DNA of 64,000 nt from Calendula officinalis (taxonomy: Eukaryota > Streptophyta > Magnoliopsida > Asterales > Asteraceae). The translations under genes and the position numbers were made by a program. The notes under the pieces are model-generated. The model saw only the letters and a list, made by a program, of their open reading frames with translations, was not told the DNA's origin and did not search any database. Location of the stretch: contig OY970820.1 in assembly GCA_963853835.1 (NCBI GenBank), positions 78,612,909 through 78,676,908 of the forward strand, given 5' to 3'. Shown here piece by piece: positions 35,601 to 45,347 of the stretch. Numbering within the stretch: position 1 is the stretch's first letter; every line of letters starts with the position of its first letter.

Positions 35601-38214
35601 CCAGGGCAACTCCCTCCCCTTAACACTGTAACATATACAGGTAAGGTCGGATACCCTATTAGTCGATACACTGTGCCCAGCCGTTATCCATCCGACACTG
35701 ACCTCATCCCGATGGTGCACCTAGTCATGTATGGTATTCCCTAACACTAGGCATACATAACAAGTCAACTAGCTACGAATGACACCGCGAAAAACGTCAA
35801 AACTGAGTTCCCAATCGCGAACTCTAGTTCACGATCGCGAACTAGTGTTCGCGTCGGGAACTCAATCGTGAACTACTTCGCGACAACCAACCAATTTCTC
35901 TGGAACGACTTAGCGATCGCGAACTATGTTCGCGTCGCGAACTCTCTTCATCTGGCGATTTTTCTGCATTTTTCACCCTCAAGACAATACCAAATGAAAC
36001 AACCGAAACCCGAGTTGTAGGTAGAATCCAATCACCTTTCAACCTTCGATTCCTTAACTCAGTGAGCTAGTATCACTGAGTGTCCTTCCCGGTTCCTGTC
36101 AACAACATACCGAGTTAGTGATAATCCATCGAATGGTCAAAATCATCAATTTCAACATCTAACTACATAAGACTCATAAAATGCACATTTTATGACATTT
36201 ACAACTAGCACAAATACTTCATCACTACATTTGACCATTTTGACCATTTAGCAAGTATTCCCATCTAGTTGACCCAAACGGGCCAAAAAACCCGAACATG
36301 ATCCAAACACTTCCACCTTTCCATTAACTAGCAATTTAATCTTTAACTAGCAATTCACAAACATCTAACAATTCCATCAAGATCATAACATCACAAATCC
36401 AAATATGATACTTCCAAAATCACTAGTTAACCATTTTGACAAAATCATCCAAGCACTAGTTAAACTACTTCACAAATTGATCAATACTAGGTTTTTAACA
36501 TCCATAACTTAACAAACAGGATTCCTCAACCTAATAAACAATTCCATCCAATCATAACTCAAGAAATCCAAGATTTGTCAAAACCCACCTTCAACTTCCA
36601 CCATTAATGGAGGTTGAAGGTGATTTTCACCAAATCTTGTATTCCTTCAACAAACAACCACACAAAAGATGTAAAAGCTTACATAATCACATAAAACAAC
36701 ACCCATTTCAAGATTCAACCACGAATCAACAAGCTACATAAACCCTAGCTCAAGTTCTAGCTCAAGAACAACATGAACAAGTGAAAGAGAAAGAGTAACT
36801 TACTTCTAGACTTCTTCTATCACAACAAGTAGTAAGATTTCGTGATTTAACCCAAGAATCAAACACCAAAAGCTCAAGAACAAAGGAAGAAAGCTAGAGA
36901 GAAGGATGGGATTTTTCTTTCAATGAAATAGTGATAATAGATGGATAATGTTAGAATTAACAAGTAAAAGAGAAGAGAGGGAAACCCCCTCTCTCTAAGG
37001 CCGGTCAACACAAGGGGTTGGGGCCCCCTTGTGGCTTTTGTTTTAATTATCAGTATATGTCTGAAAAGTCCCTTTCGTAATTAATTTATTTAAAATAGCA
37101 AACAGACTCCAATTTTAAAAACGAAAGCATTTCTGGAAACGATATTTAACAAAGAATCCAAATATATAAAAATCATGTTTTCATTCCAAATAAATCACAA
37201 GTTGGGTATTTTAACCCCTTGGTTAAAATACCGCAAAGGACAGCAGGCAAATTAATTTAACTAAGCATTTAATCAGATAACCATTTGATAAAATACCTTA
37301 AGGTCAATAAATTACTAGGCCGGATTTTGGGATGTTACAGTATCAATTCCTCTTTACATGCATAGTTTGACTTTAAGGTCAAATATGCTGGATTTCAACA
37401 TCAAAATTGACATTATTTTTTGTAACTTTTTGGAAAGTTACTTATCAAATAATGGAGCACTAGAAAAACTAATAAGTTTTAGAATACCATTGGCGAAAAT
37501 GTGTAGAATAAACTTTTGAAAATTGAATTTGGAATTTATGAATTTGACCTCAGAAGTCAACATGTATTGCAGAGCATTGACTATTGATTTCCCACAGGTT
37601 ACAAGAACAACAACAGCCAATTTTCAGCCGATTACAGTCCCGATGGCAAATATGTAATTAGCGCGAGTGAAGATTCTCAAGTATACATATGGAGACACGA
37701 AGATACAAAAGGAAAACATAAATATCCCATAATTACATCATACGAGCATTTCCCATGTAAAGAAGTTTCAGTAACCGCGCCATGGCCCGGAAGCACCAAA
37801 CTCGAACAACCAATCGTCGCAATGCATTCCAAAAAACGAACAATAAAGTCAACCACCGGATTACCCTCCCCAAATGATGACGTCACCCATAATAAGCCAT
37901 CATCATCACCAATACCACCAATTCCTAAAAAGGGTCATAACCCCTCAATGGAAAGCATTGATGGTATAGATCACCAAGCAAATGGTGACTCGAGTATCGG
38001 GTCGTGTGAGTCGTTTAGCTCGGCCGCAACGGGTTCATCGGGTCGGTCTGATGATATGACATCACCCTCACCCGACCCAAACGTCAAGTCTAACCATGGT
38101 CACAAGACTATTCAAGCAACCGTGTGGGGGTTTGTTATTGTGACCGCGGGCTTAGGTGGTGAGATTAAGGTTTTTCAAAATGTGGGTTTGCCGTTTAAGG
38201 TTGGCCGCTTGTAA
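17672..38214 (+). CDS. WD40-repeat protein (WDR44-like, plant transducin family)
   Basis: Seven exons: 17672-19123, 20346-20436, 20535-20692, 20785-20836, 20921-21000, 21164-21257, 37598-38214. Frames join to 847 residues. The N-terminal half is acidic and low-complexity (LNDDDELFFD..., SSSSDEEYDDS) with a basic patch. WD40 repeats then follow: IKGHDGSIWSMKFTHDGQYLA, LDGHTDGVLDLCW, SMDKTVRLWD, SGSLDSKVRIWN, VTSADSRVRILDG, and ISASEDSQVYIWRH in the last exon. The tail is Ser/Pro-rich. Such proteins are beta-propeller scaffolds; the plant members have no settled function and relation to animal WDR44 (Rab11 effector) is by similarity only. Intron 6 spans 16,340 bp because of a retroelement array inserted five bases after the donor; the rest of the intron is about 258 bp. 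If the array blocks splicing, the protein would lack its last repeats. Confidence 0.93.
19218..19318 (+). mobile_element. SINE-like insertion with 16-bp target duplication in WD40 intron 1
   Basis: A 101-bp insert with a pol III A-box-like TAGCCTAGCGGTACG ends in an A-rich tail (TTTAAAAAAAA). It is flanked by perfect 16-bp direct repeats AGTTAAATACTTATTT at 19202-19217 and 19319-19334. A clear B box is not seen, so it is short or internally deleted. Confidence 0.75.
21055..21125. mobile_element. Fragment of hAT-like MITE family (pairs with 57753-58096)
   Basis: GGGGGTGTTTGGGAAAGCTT followed by TTATTAGCTTATATAAGC resembles the GTTTGGGA/AGCTTATAAGCTTA-rich MITE near 58 kb. Only one end is visible, lying in WD40 intron 5. 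Confidence 0.4.
21258..21262 (+). promoter_or_regulatory. WD40 intron 6 splice donor, also the 5-bp target duplication
   Basis: Exon 6 ends ...TTCAAAG and the intron starts GTATC. These five bases are repeated at 37340-37344 on the other side of the retroelement array, so the integration target was the splice donor itself. From intron position +6 onward the donor context is now LTR sequence (TGTAAC) instead of AATTCC. Confidence 0.9.
21263..23463 (-). repeat. LTR 1 (3' LTR of the array in element orientation)
   Basis: 2201 bp, TG...CA on the minus strand. It carries a cluster of TTCGCGATCGCGAA-type palindromes (21939-22069) and a 37-bp inverted repeat (22711-22747). Several bases differ from the other two LTRs (for example near 21745, 21905, 21956 and 22085). 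Confidence 0.95.
21939..22069. promoter_or_regulatory. CG-rich palindrome cluster in the LTR (also 28875-29007, 35813-35943)
   Basis: About 130 bp hold repeated and inverted versions of TTCGCGA / TCGCGAA, including the palindrome TTCGCGATCGCGAAC, in an otherwise AT-rich LTR. It is present in all three LTRs. Such density suggests a protein-binding or structural element in LTR control, but no factor can be named from sequence. Confidence 0.5.
23464..23475 (-). other. Polypurine tract, copy 1 (copy 2 at 30402-30413)
   Basis: On the minus strand GTGGGGGAGAGT immediately precedes the 3' LTR (TGTAACATCC) and directly follows the polyprotein stop codon. This is the plus-strand priming site of the retroelement. 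Confidence 0.85.
23476..28005 (-). pseudogene. Chromovirus gag-pol, copy 1, one internal stop
   Basis: One long minus frame starts at 28005 (MATDGNTLDN...). Order: gag; two CCHC knuckles (CIKCGQHGHESSEC and CWTCQKEGHRAMQC); protease (VLFDSGANSS); reverse transcriptase with FIDDILIYSK; a shortened RNase H (VVADALSRK retained); integrase with H/C zinc finger and DDE residues (VIVDRLTKSAHF, SDRDPRF, QSERT); and a C-terminal chromodomain (VLVKWKHSLGADMTWE). A TGG-to-TGA change at 24562-24564 splits the integrase just before its catalytic core; the other copy has TGG there. The usual RNase H segment with the first catalytic Asp is missing: the sequence jumps from FRWGE to HEKNYPTHDLE. The element is therefore defective on two counts. 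Confidence 0.93.
28184..28195 (-). other. Primer binding site for initiator tRNA-Met, copy 1 (copy 2 at 35122-35133)
   Basis: Three bases inside the LTR (minus strand) the sequence reads TGGTATCAGAGC, complementary to the 3' end of plant initiator methionine tRNA including CCA. It marks the 5' side of each internal region. Confidence 0.88.
28199..30401 (-). repeat. LTR 2 (middle LTR shared by both copies)
   Basis: 2203 bp. In its left part it shares diagnostic bases with LTR 3, not LTR 1. In its right part it lacks LTR 3's private changes, with some private changes of its own near 30046 and 30280-30307. This is what a recombinant LTR would look like. Confidence 0.93.
30414..34943 (-). pseudogene. 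Chromovirus gag-pol, copy 2, one internal stop
   Basis: Same domain order as copy 1 and almost identical sequence. Here the integrase core is uninterrupted, but a TGG-to-TGA change at 32109-32111 (after ...AAVVFSLKL) truncates the frame within the RNase H remnant. The frame resumes at 32099. It has the same in-frame RNase H loss as copy 1 (RWGE fused to HEKNYPTHDLE, about 32155-32190). A handful of substitutions separate the internal regions, so the tandem arose recently relative to the element's original defects. Confidence 0.93.
35137..37339 (-). repeat. LTR 3 (5' LTR of the array in element orientation)
   Basis: 2203 bp, followed by the second GTATC at 37340-37344. Private substitutions occur near 36031, 36519, 37104 and 37312-37323. 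Confidence 0.95.
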
Positions 38215-38848
38215 TTCGTTTAAGCAAGTTTATTGATATAATGATTCTTTTTCGGATCTTTGAGACACGAAGGAGTGTTATTTAAGGTTAGCCGTCACGC
38301 TAGTTGCTTTGAAGACTAGTGCTGACCTATAATTTTTGTAATCGGGAGGACTTTAATGAATTTGTATCGGTACATGTGAGGTGTGACCTCCCCGAGTCGA
38401 ACATTGTACATTAGTAAATTCTCAAAAAAATTATAGTTTTCCTTTTTTAAAGTTCAATGAAAAGTTTCAAGTTGCGTTCTAGATTTTACCTATTTGATTA
38501 AGGGTGTTTACGAACTCTAATTCATTTAAAGTTACTCGAACAAATGACTTATTATTCATTAAAAATATAAACTTATTAGTTACGACGCTAAACGAATATC
38601 TCAAAACTTGTAGAATAACTCAAAACGAATAACATATGTTCATGGTTCAAATCCATACATTTTGCTGAAAATTTGGTTTATTTTCAACCATATATTTGAT
38701 TGGACCCACCGTGCATACTCGAAGTACTGACAAAATGTATCACTATAGACGTTAAAATGAAACGACGTCGTCTAGTTCAAGTATTTGAATCATCAGCTTG
38801 GCGCCTTGGAGGGCTTTGCTGCAGATCAATCTTCGATCTCTGACAGAG
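38215..38848. other. Intergenic: WD40 3' region and upstream of the next gene
   Basis: WD40 3'UTR is likely to about 38450, then AT-rich spacer. No additional gene is seen. A short GC-richer stretch with ACGACGTCGT at 38762-38773 precedes the next start codon and may be promoter. Confidence 0.5.
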
Positions 38849-40227
38849 ATGCTATCGCCGATGAACCAAACCCTAGATGACAATGACTTCGACGACGAAG
38901 CTCTGTGGGCCTTAATCGACTCTGCTTCCGCCGTCACCTCACCGGCGTGTCTTCCTGCCTCCACCAAATCTGTCAAACCTAATCGATATCATTCTCCCAA
39001 AATCACGTTTCCAATCATCTCAAAAATCACCTCTTCATCCCCATCCTCCATCAATACAAACCATAGAAGACGTTCAATGACCGACGGAGACGTATTGCAG
39101 GCTGAGAGTTCCGCCGATCAACGTCCGACGAAGCTCGCCAGGTTTTCTCTCTCCGAAACAAATTCTACTCCTCCTCCTGTTCATCTTGCTATGGTGAAGC
39201 ACGTGCAGCGCACGCCAACTACGCCACCCTCATTTTGTTCGGGGTATCAGATTCAGAGTCCTGTGAATACTCCCTCCGATTGCTCGGTGATGACGCATAG
39301 CTTGTCTGGTCAATTCCCTACCGTAGCTCTCTTCAAAGAGTATCAGAATGCTGCTATGGCGGTCAGTACATATTGTGTTTTGTTAATTGCTTCAAACATA
39401 AAATTCAGTAACACCTGTGAAAGTAATTAATTTGCATAAAACAAAAGTAAGCCCTAGGATTTGAATATCTTTTGATTTAATTTTGTTAGAAATCTATCAA
39501 ATTGAATGAGGAAGGTGAAATGTTGGAACCTAAGCTGCTATATTTGACCATATACAGAAATTGATAACAGTGATTCTGGAGAATTGTTTCACTTTCTGAT
39601 TTATATTGATCCTCATAAATGTTTTGTCATCTGGCCTGTAGATTCTGGAGAAGGGTGACTATACTATGATTTCCGGGAGTTCTTTCATCAAAAAGTCTGG
39701 TAAAATTGTTTCACTTTCTGATTTATATTGATCCTCATAAATGTTGCTAATGGATTAAGATGGCAAAAACAGGTTGGAGAAAGATATCTTTTTATTTCAA
39801 CATATCTTACGAAATCAAAGATAAGACTATAGAATTTGATGACAATCGCAATGTTCAGCGTGCTGAATTCATAGTTCGAGCACATATGCAGTATGTTTCT
39901 TTACAATATTCAGATTTCATTTCTATTAATTTAATTAATTTATTTGTTTTGTAGAGGGGGTAGGTTTTCTGATGGATGGGGTTCATGTGAAAAACGTGAG
40001 AAGAGATTTATAAAACCAAATCATGATATTCCTAGCACGGCTGAAACCAGAGCAAAAAATAAAGCATGTCAGGTAATTGCTCTGTTTGCATCCGCTAACA
40101 CTTTGATTAACAAATAAAAGTTGAATTAAGAAAAATACTAAGCAGGAATTTGGCAAGTAAATCTTTGTATTTGCAGGACCTGCTAGGTATAGGAGAATAC
40201 CGTCCTGGTGCCAGTGCTCAGAGATAA
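38849..40227 (+). CDS. Conserved uncharacterised plant protein (285 aa)
   Basis: Five exons: 38849-39361, 39642-39699, 39773-39890, 39955-40072, 40177-40227; all frames join. The N-terminal half is acidic then Ser/Thr/Pro-rich (DDNDFDDEALWALID near the start). The C-terminal core is compact and well preserved across exon joins: MISGSSFIKKSGWRKISF, then VQRAEFIVRAHMQGGRFSDG, then HDIPSTAETRAKNKACQDLL, ending GIGEYRPGASAQR. I know this as a conserved plant sequence style but cannot name a function. The KSGWRKI...TRAKN pattern resembles small prokaryotic/viral proteins of unknown or DNA-annealing type (weak, from memory). The start is the first ATG after an in-frame upstream region lacking ATG; a second ATG lies four codons later. 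Confidence 0.82.
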
Positions 40228-40312
40228 AAAAAGAAGAAGCATAAAACCGCTGGCTTTTAATATCCTGGTGATATAACCTGGTAATGTTGTACAATTAATT
40301 GTTGAGATTTTT

Positions 40313-40956
40313 AACATGTTAACAAACTTTGCTACAAATTCAGATTTAATCATAACCATTGATGGTCTTCAAGTTTAGTTATAACTAATTGTTGGTGATT
40401 AGCCTGTAGCGCATCGGTAGGTGCAATGTATACACCATCAAAATATTGGTTGTGAGTTGTGACCATTTTACCCTTGCTCAATTTCCCCCATCTTTGGTGT
40501 ATATATATCAAATAGGTTTTGTATTCCATTCAAACAAAACCAAACACATAATAAGCATAAACAATTAAACATGGTTTAACATAATTAATAATTTCACATT
40601 TGTTAAAATGTGCGAGAATTCACTGTGATTCATTAAAACCTGATTAATCTACCTAAACTCCATTCTGTTCATACAGAGACAAAAATAATGTCAATAAATC
40701 TATTTTTATCTGTTTTGAAGCATTTAAATATCAATAATCTTTTTGAGCGATCTTTAATCGCTTTGTTCAAATGAAGTACAACTGGCAGGCTGGCAGCACC
40801 AATCCTTAGTAGAAATCCAATACCAATACAACGGTGCCTAAATAACAACAAAATAAAACATAATCAGAAATTTGATTTTGATTTTGATTTTTTGAAATTT
40901 AGACAAAATCCCAATAATCAAATTAATTAAAGAAAAAAGTAAAAAACACTTACAAT
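40313..40956. repeat. Dispersed duplicate, copy B (pairs with 1496-2362)
   Basis: Uninterrupted version of the segment seen at 1.5-2.4 kb, lacking the 304-bp MITE there. It occupies the 3' flank, probably the 3'UTR, of the MYB3R gene. Confidence 0.8.
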
Positions 40957-40967
40957 TTGACAGCTGC

Positions 40968-43384
40968 TTATGATCCATTTGAACAAGCTTCAGCTACAGA
41001 ATTGTTATCTTTAACAGTCAAATCTGCAGATTGTGTTTCTCCATCTAATCTGAATTCCAACTGTTTTTCAACAGATTTCAAATTAGATTTCCTTTTATAC
41101 TTCAATCTGTAAGGCGGAGATACATTATACGTATCAACCACCGCCACATTGCCGCCAATACTATCACCACCACCACAACAAGATTCAGATTCCTCCAAAT
41201 TATTACAACCTTTTTTCATTTTTTCATCACCAGATATCAAAATCTTGTGAAACAAAAGAGAAGTTTGACCTTTTCTTTTTCTTAAAATAGAAGGTGTATT
41301 AGGAAAACTCATAGCAGCAATCTTTAAGATTGATTCAGGAGTTTGAGGATTTAAACCATTAATTGGACTTGAAAATCGTTTTGGTGAAATAAATGAATTT
41401 GAATTATTATACAAATCACCTAATTCGGTTGTAAAATTCCCAATTTGTGGTGGCTCATAATACAAAGAACCGTACGTTCTGCAATTTTCAAATTTCGGAA
41501 TTAAATTCCTACTAAGATGACTAAGATCGAACTTGGACGGCTGTGATTTGCTTCTAGTTGGTTCAGAATCAGTTGATCCACTTTGAAGAAACCTTGATGA
41601 AGCATCTATATCGTGAGAAGGAGTTGAGCATTCTATTTCTATGTCTGTATCTATATCATCTGTGGGGTTTGTATCTATCTTACAGTGGTCTGCAGTTACG
41701 GGTGATTCCCGAGCAGTTGTGATTGAGGAAGGAATCGGTTTTATTGATGGTGTTTTGTTTACTAAGTTTTGAGTATCGGTTTTTGGGACAGTTAGAAGAT
41801 TCCCAGTGGCTACATAGAAATCTAGTTTCTTTTTTAAGGAACTATTCCAATGATTTTTTATAGCATTATCAGTCCTGCAAAATAATCAGAAATTTCAAGT
41901 AAAATGAAATGAACTTTAGTAGATGCAGCAATTTCGACCCGTTTCTATAAAATGGGTCGATTTGGGTTGTGTTTAATATCTAACGGATGAAACGGGCTAA
42001 TCTATCCCAACCCGTACCCGTTTTGGCCCGTTAATTTCTTTTTGTAAAACTAAAAAATCACCTTCCAGGCAAAGCCTTTGCTATTTCAGCCCATTTATTT
42101 CCATGCACACGGTGTGCATTCATGAGGGCCAATTCTTCTTGCAGGGTCCAAGCATCTTTTCTAATATCTGGATTTAAATGATTATGCCACCTGAATATAT
42201 TTGTATATAAATAAATAAAATCATAATTCTCTCGTGAATTTAAAACAAATAAATTAAATTAATAAATTATAATACCTTTCGCGACATTGTTTCCCTATAC
42301 GACCAGGCAGAGACTTGGCTATTAGAGACCATTTTGTAGGCCCGTATCTTTTCACCAGCTCAACGATGTTTTCATCCTCCTGTAGCAAAAAAAAATATTA
42401 AAAAATTAAAAAAAGAAACGGGTCAAATTAGGAAAAAATGAAGTGCAAACCTCTTGAGTCCAAGGACCTTTAATAAGCTCTGGATTAAGAACCTTTTGCC
42501 AGCGATGCAGACATTGGACTTCTGATCTATCGGGAAAATATTCAGCTGCAAAATATTAATATTAATAAGTAAAGCATTTTCCAATATTGAAAAACCAACT
42601 TCTAAAAAAAATCACGGTGACCAACAGACGACATATTTGACCAACAGATTTCTTTCAAAATAGTCACCTATTTTTTTCCAGCTTTTACCCTTGAAAAGCC
42701 CAACAGCCCTTTTTAGCGTTTCATCCTGTGGAAAGTTAAACCAAATCATTAACTGCTTGTTTAAAATAATCCTATATCCATAAATTATATATGGAAAACA
42801 ATGCAAATGCACACCTCTTCTGGGGTCCAACCCCCCTTTGCTCGTCTAATAGGTCCACTTGTCCTCCTATAATCCCAAAATCAAATTTTATCAATTAAAA
42901 GGATAAATTAAGATAACCATTAAATTATGCAGAAATGTCCATCTTGTTATGTTATCTATGTACATTTTTATATGGTCTTACATCCTTGTGCAACAATATT
43001 ACCTAACTAGACATTCACAAGACAAAACTTTCCAAAAATGCAAGTATGCATCAATAAAGAAGAAAATTCACTGCAAGCTGATCAATCCAGTTTAAAAGAA
43101 CCAATTCCTAATTTTACCAGATAGTTTTAATATCTTACATTACAAGTTAATTATCACAAATGCACAAATGCAACAAACAAAGCAACAAACAATTTACAAA
43201 AAAGCACAAATACGAGTGAATCAACAAAAGCATACCGATTAGGCGGTGATGTGGTGGTAGGACTAGAAATCCGGGGAGATTTGGGCAATACAACTCCACT
43301 GCTACCTTCAGAAATTGAAGAGCTGGATGTAGCTGCCATTTGCTTGTTCTCAAGGCAAAATTCTTCCAATTCTACCTTACTCAT
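40968..43384 (-). CDS. MYB3R: Three-repeat MYB transcription factor (MYB3R)
   Basis: R1R2R3-MYB proteins bind MSA elements (core AACGG) and control G2/M genes; short forms such as Arabidopsis MYB3R3/5 act mainly as repressors. Seven exons (-): 43236-43384, 42815-42866, 42668-42725, 42451-42545, 42276-42379, 42062-42190, 40968-41874, giving 497 residues. R1 is GGWTPEEDETLKRAVGLFKG...WKKIAEYF, R2 is KGPWTQEEDENIVELVKRYG...RERWHNHLNP, and R3 is KDAWTLQEELALMNAHRVHG...NAIKNHWNS. The regularly spaced tryptophans are present. R3 has LQEE where many have TEEE. Length fits the MYB3R3/5 group better than the long activators. The C-terminal 330 residues are Ser-rich, with a conserved-looking SPESILK/AAMSFPNTPSILRKR stretch. 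A 5'UTR intron (donor near 43830, acceptor near 43397) is likely. Confidence 0.95.
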
Positions 43385-44024
43385 ATTTAATATTTCCTAT
43401 ATATATAACCCCCAAAAAAGCAGAAAAAAGGTTAATTGATTGTTCATGTCACTAAAACCCTCACAACGGATATATCAGAATCCCTAATTACCATACGAAC
43501 TCCATAAGTTTTCAATTAATACCAATCAATTTAATCCAGATCTAAGAGCTACAATCAAATCAGATCGAAGTTAAACTAGCTCGTTAAACACAATTCAATT
43601 CCACTTTCTATAAACGATTCAAGCAATCATAATTCAACCACACGAACATGAAAACCCCTGCGAAAATAGAAATTGAATGAAACAGAACTACTTGAAATCA
43701 ACAAACACGGAATGTTTGAATCAAACGAAAGGATAAAAACAGTCTGCGAATTGAATTGATGGACATAAAAACGTCCTAAAGAGTAAATTGAGTAATAATA
43801 AATTATTAACATGGAGTAAATTAAACATACCTCTGATAGTAGGGAAGTGAAGATAAATTAAGAACCCTAATCAAACCCCAATTGAAACCATCACTTGTAG
43901 AAAAATATGTTTTTCGTTTCGAAAGAAACCTTTGCCCGTTGAAAGATCGAGATATAGAGAGATGGAAAGAAAACGTATATATTTTGGTTTGTATTCTAAC
44001 GAATATATTGGGTGAGTGACGTCG

Positions 44025-44031
44025 CCGTTAG
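44025..44031 (-). promoter_or_regulatory. MSA-like element upstream of MYB3R
   Basis: The minus strand reads ACTAACGGCGA, matching the mitosis-specific activator consensus YCYAACGGYYA at most positions including the whole AACGG core. It lies about 640 bp upstream of the ATG and about 200 bp before the probable leader exon start. It fits cell-cycle or self-regulation of a MYB3R gene; functionally untested. Confidence 0.45.
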
Positions 44032-44091
44032 TGACGTTAAATGGTAAAAGGGATTCTAGAGCATGGCTGGATTTAACGGTAATTGACTATA

Positions 44092-45347
44092 AGAGCATCT
44101 CCAATGAAAGCTTTTTGTAAAACTTATTATTATTTAAAGAGTTTTTCTAACTTATGTCCTAAGGGCATAAGATTAGAAGCATTGATTGAAGTTATATTTA
44201 CCATTTATATTAAAAATTATATTTAATAGTTGTAAAAATTAGATTCCATTTAATGCAATTTTTGATTTATTAGGGAATGTTTGGTTTAATTAACACTTCT
44301 AATCTCATGTCCTTAGGGCATGAGTTAGCCACACCCTTATTGAAATAAACTTTTAGATGACTTTTTGCTATTGGAGTGAATATATTTTTTTGAAAGTTTA
44401 TTCAAATGACTTATTCTTCCATAACGTCTTAACTTACTTTCAATATTTGATTTATTTAGTCAATGTATTTACTAATTTTACATTTCAGCCTTTATATAAA
44501 TTTACATGTGAATCATTTACTATATTTATAACTATAAATGATAACTTTGTCCAATTTCAATATTTTTATTAAAGAACAAGTATGATGATTAGTTTTGTTT
44601 TTTTTGTGATATGTTAAGTTTTATAAAATGCTATAAAAATTGTTAAATTATATTTGAGGGGTATTTATAAAACATTTGATATATATAAAAGTGAACTAGT
44701 AAATTTAAGAGCATCCCCAATGGTTAACCTCATAAAAGCTTATTAGTTTTACCACATCAACATTCCACTAACAAAAAACCTTTTCATAAATGACATCTCC
44801 AATGGTTAACCTCTCCAAAAGCTTATTCTTTTATAATATTTCTAATCTACCTTTATCTATCTCAAATGTTTTATAAATACCCCTATATATAATTTGATAA
44901 TTTTTTTGACATCTTACTAAATATTATATCTTTTAAAATGTCTAATACAAAAATATTATACTAATTGACATTAAATATTATATAATTTATTTATTAAGTA
45001 ATAAAAATATAATAAAGAATTTATATATAACAAATCTAAGGTTTAAATTGAAATGTTATTAAATATAAGGGGCTAAAAATGACAAACATTAAAAGATGGT
45101 TAAAAGGTTAGTAGAGAATAAGTCTTTGCAATAAGCTTTTCAAAAAGCTAGGCATTCCAATGGTAAAAAGTCTTTCAAAGACTTATTAGAATAGTAATAA
45201 GCTTTTGAAAAAGCTACCATTGGAGATGCTCTAATAAGATTATGCTTTTTGAAAGATTAACCATTGGAGGTGCTTTTTATAAATAGGTTTTTGATTGATG
45301 TGATAAAAGTAATAAGTCATTGTGAGGTTAATCATTGAGATGCTCTA
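44092..45347. mobile_element. Cluster of nested MITE-like elements (GAGCATCTCCAATGG ends)
   Basis: Ends of the type AAGAGCATCTCCAATGG / CCATTGGAGATGCTCTAA recur at 44092, 44708, 45220-45236 and 45345. One full unit spans about 44706-45236. A second fold-back unit at 44149-44330 has ends ACTTATGTCCTAAGGGCATA and TGTCCTTAGGGCATGAGTTA in inverted order. There is no coding capacity. The pattern suggests repeated insertion into one another; superfamily unassigned (hAT or PIF possible). Confidence 0.65.

Larger units (their letters stand above)
21263..37339 (-). mobile_element. Tandem Ty3/Gypsy chromovirus array: LTR-internal-LTR-internal-LTR
   Basis: Three LTRs of about 2.2 kb (21263-23463, 28199-30401, 35137-37339) enclose two 4735-bp internal regions (23464-28198 and 30402-35136). 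The whole 16,077-bp block is flanked by GTATC on both sides. On the minus strand it begins TGTAACATCCC and ends GCGTTACA. Primer site, polypurine tract, a gag-pol frame and a C-terminal chromodomain place it among plant chromoviruses, Tekay/Del-like by LTR size and gene order. A single outer target duplication with a shared middle LTR means one insertion followed by recombination, not two insertions. Confidence 0.96.

Noticed and set aside
21263..37339. Two independent nested insertions of the same element
   Set aside because: There is only one outer target duplication, and no duplication flanks the middle LTR; a shared LTR fits recombination instead.
38798..38848. Longer N-terminus for the 285-residue gene
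   Set aside because: The upstream frame begins at TTG, not ATG; the first ATG is at 38849.
3777..43384. Functional cell-cycle gene cluster (CAP-D2 plus MYB3R)
   Set aside because: The genes are 30 kb apart, separated by unrelated genes and transposons, and plants rarely cluster such functions; proximity is probably chance.
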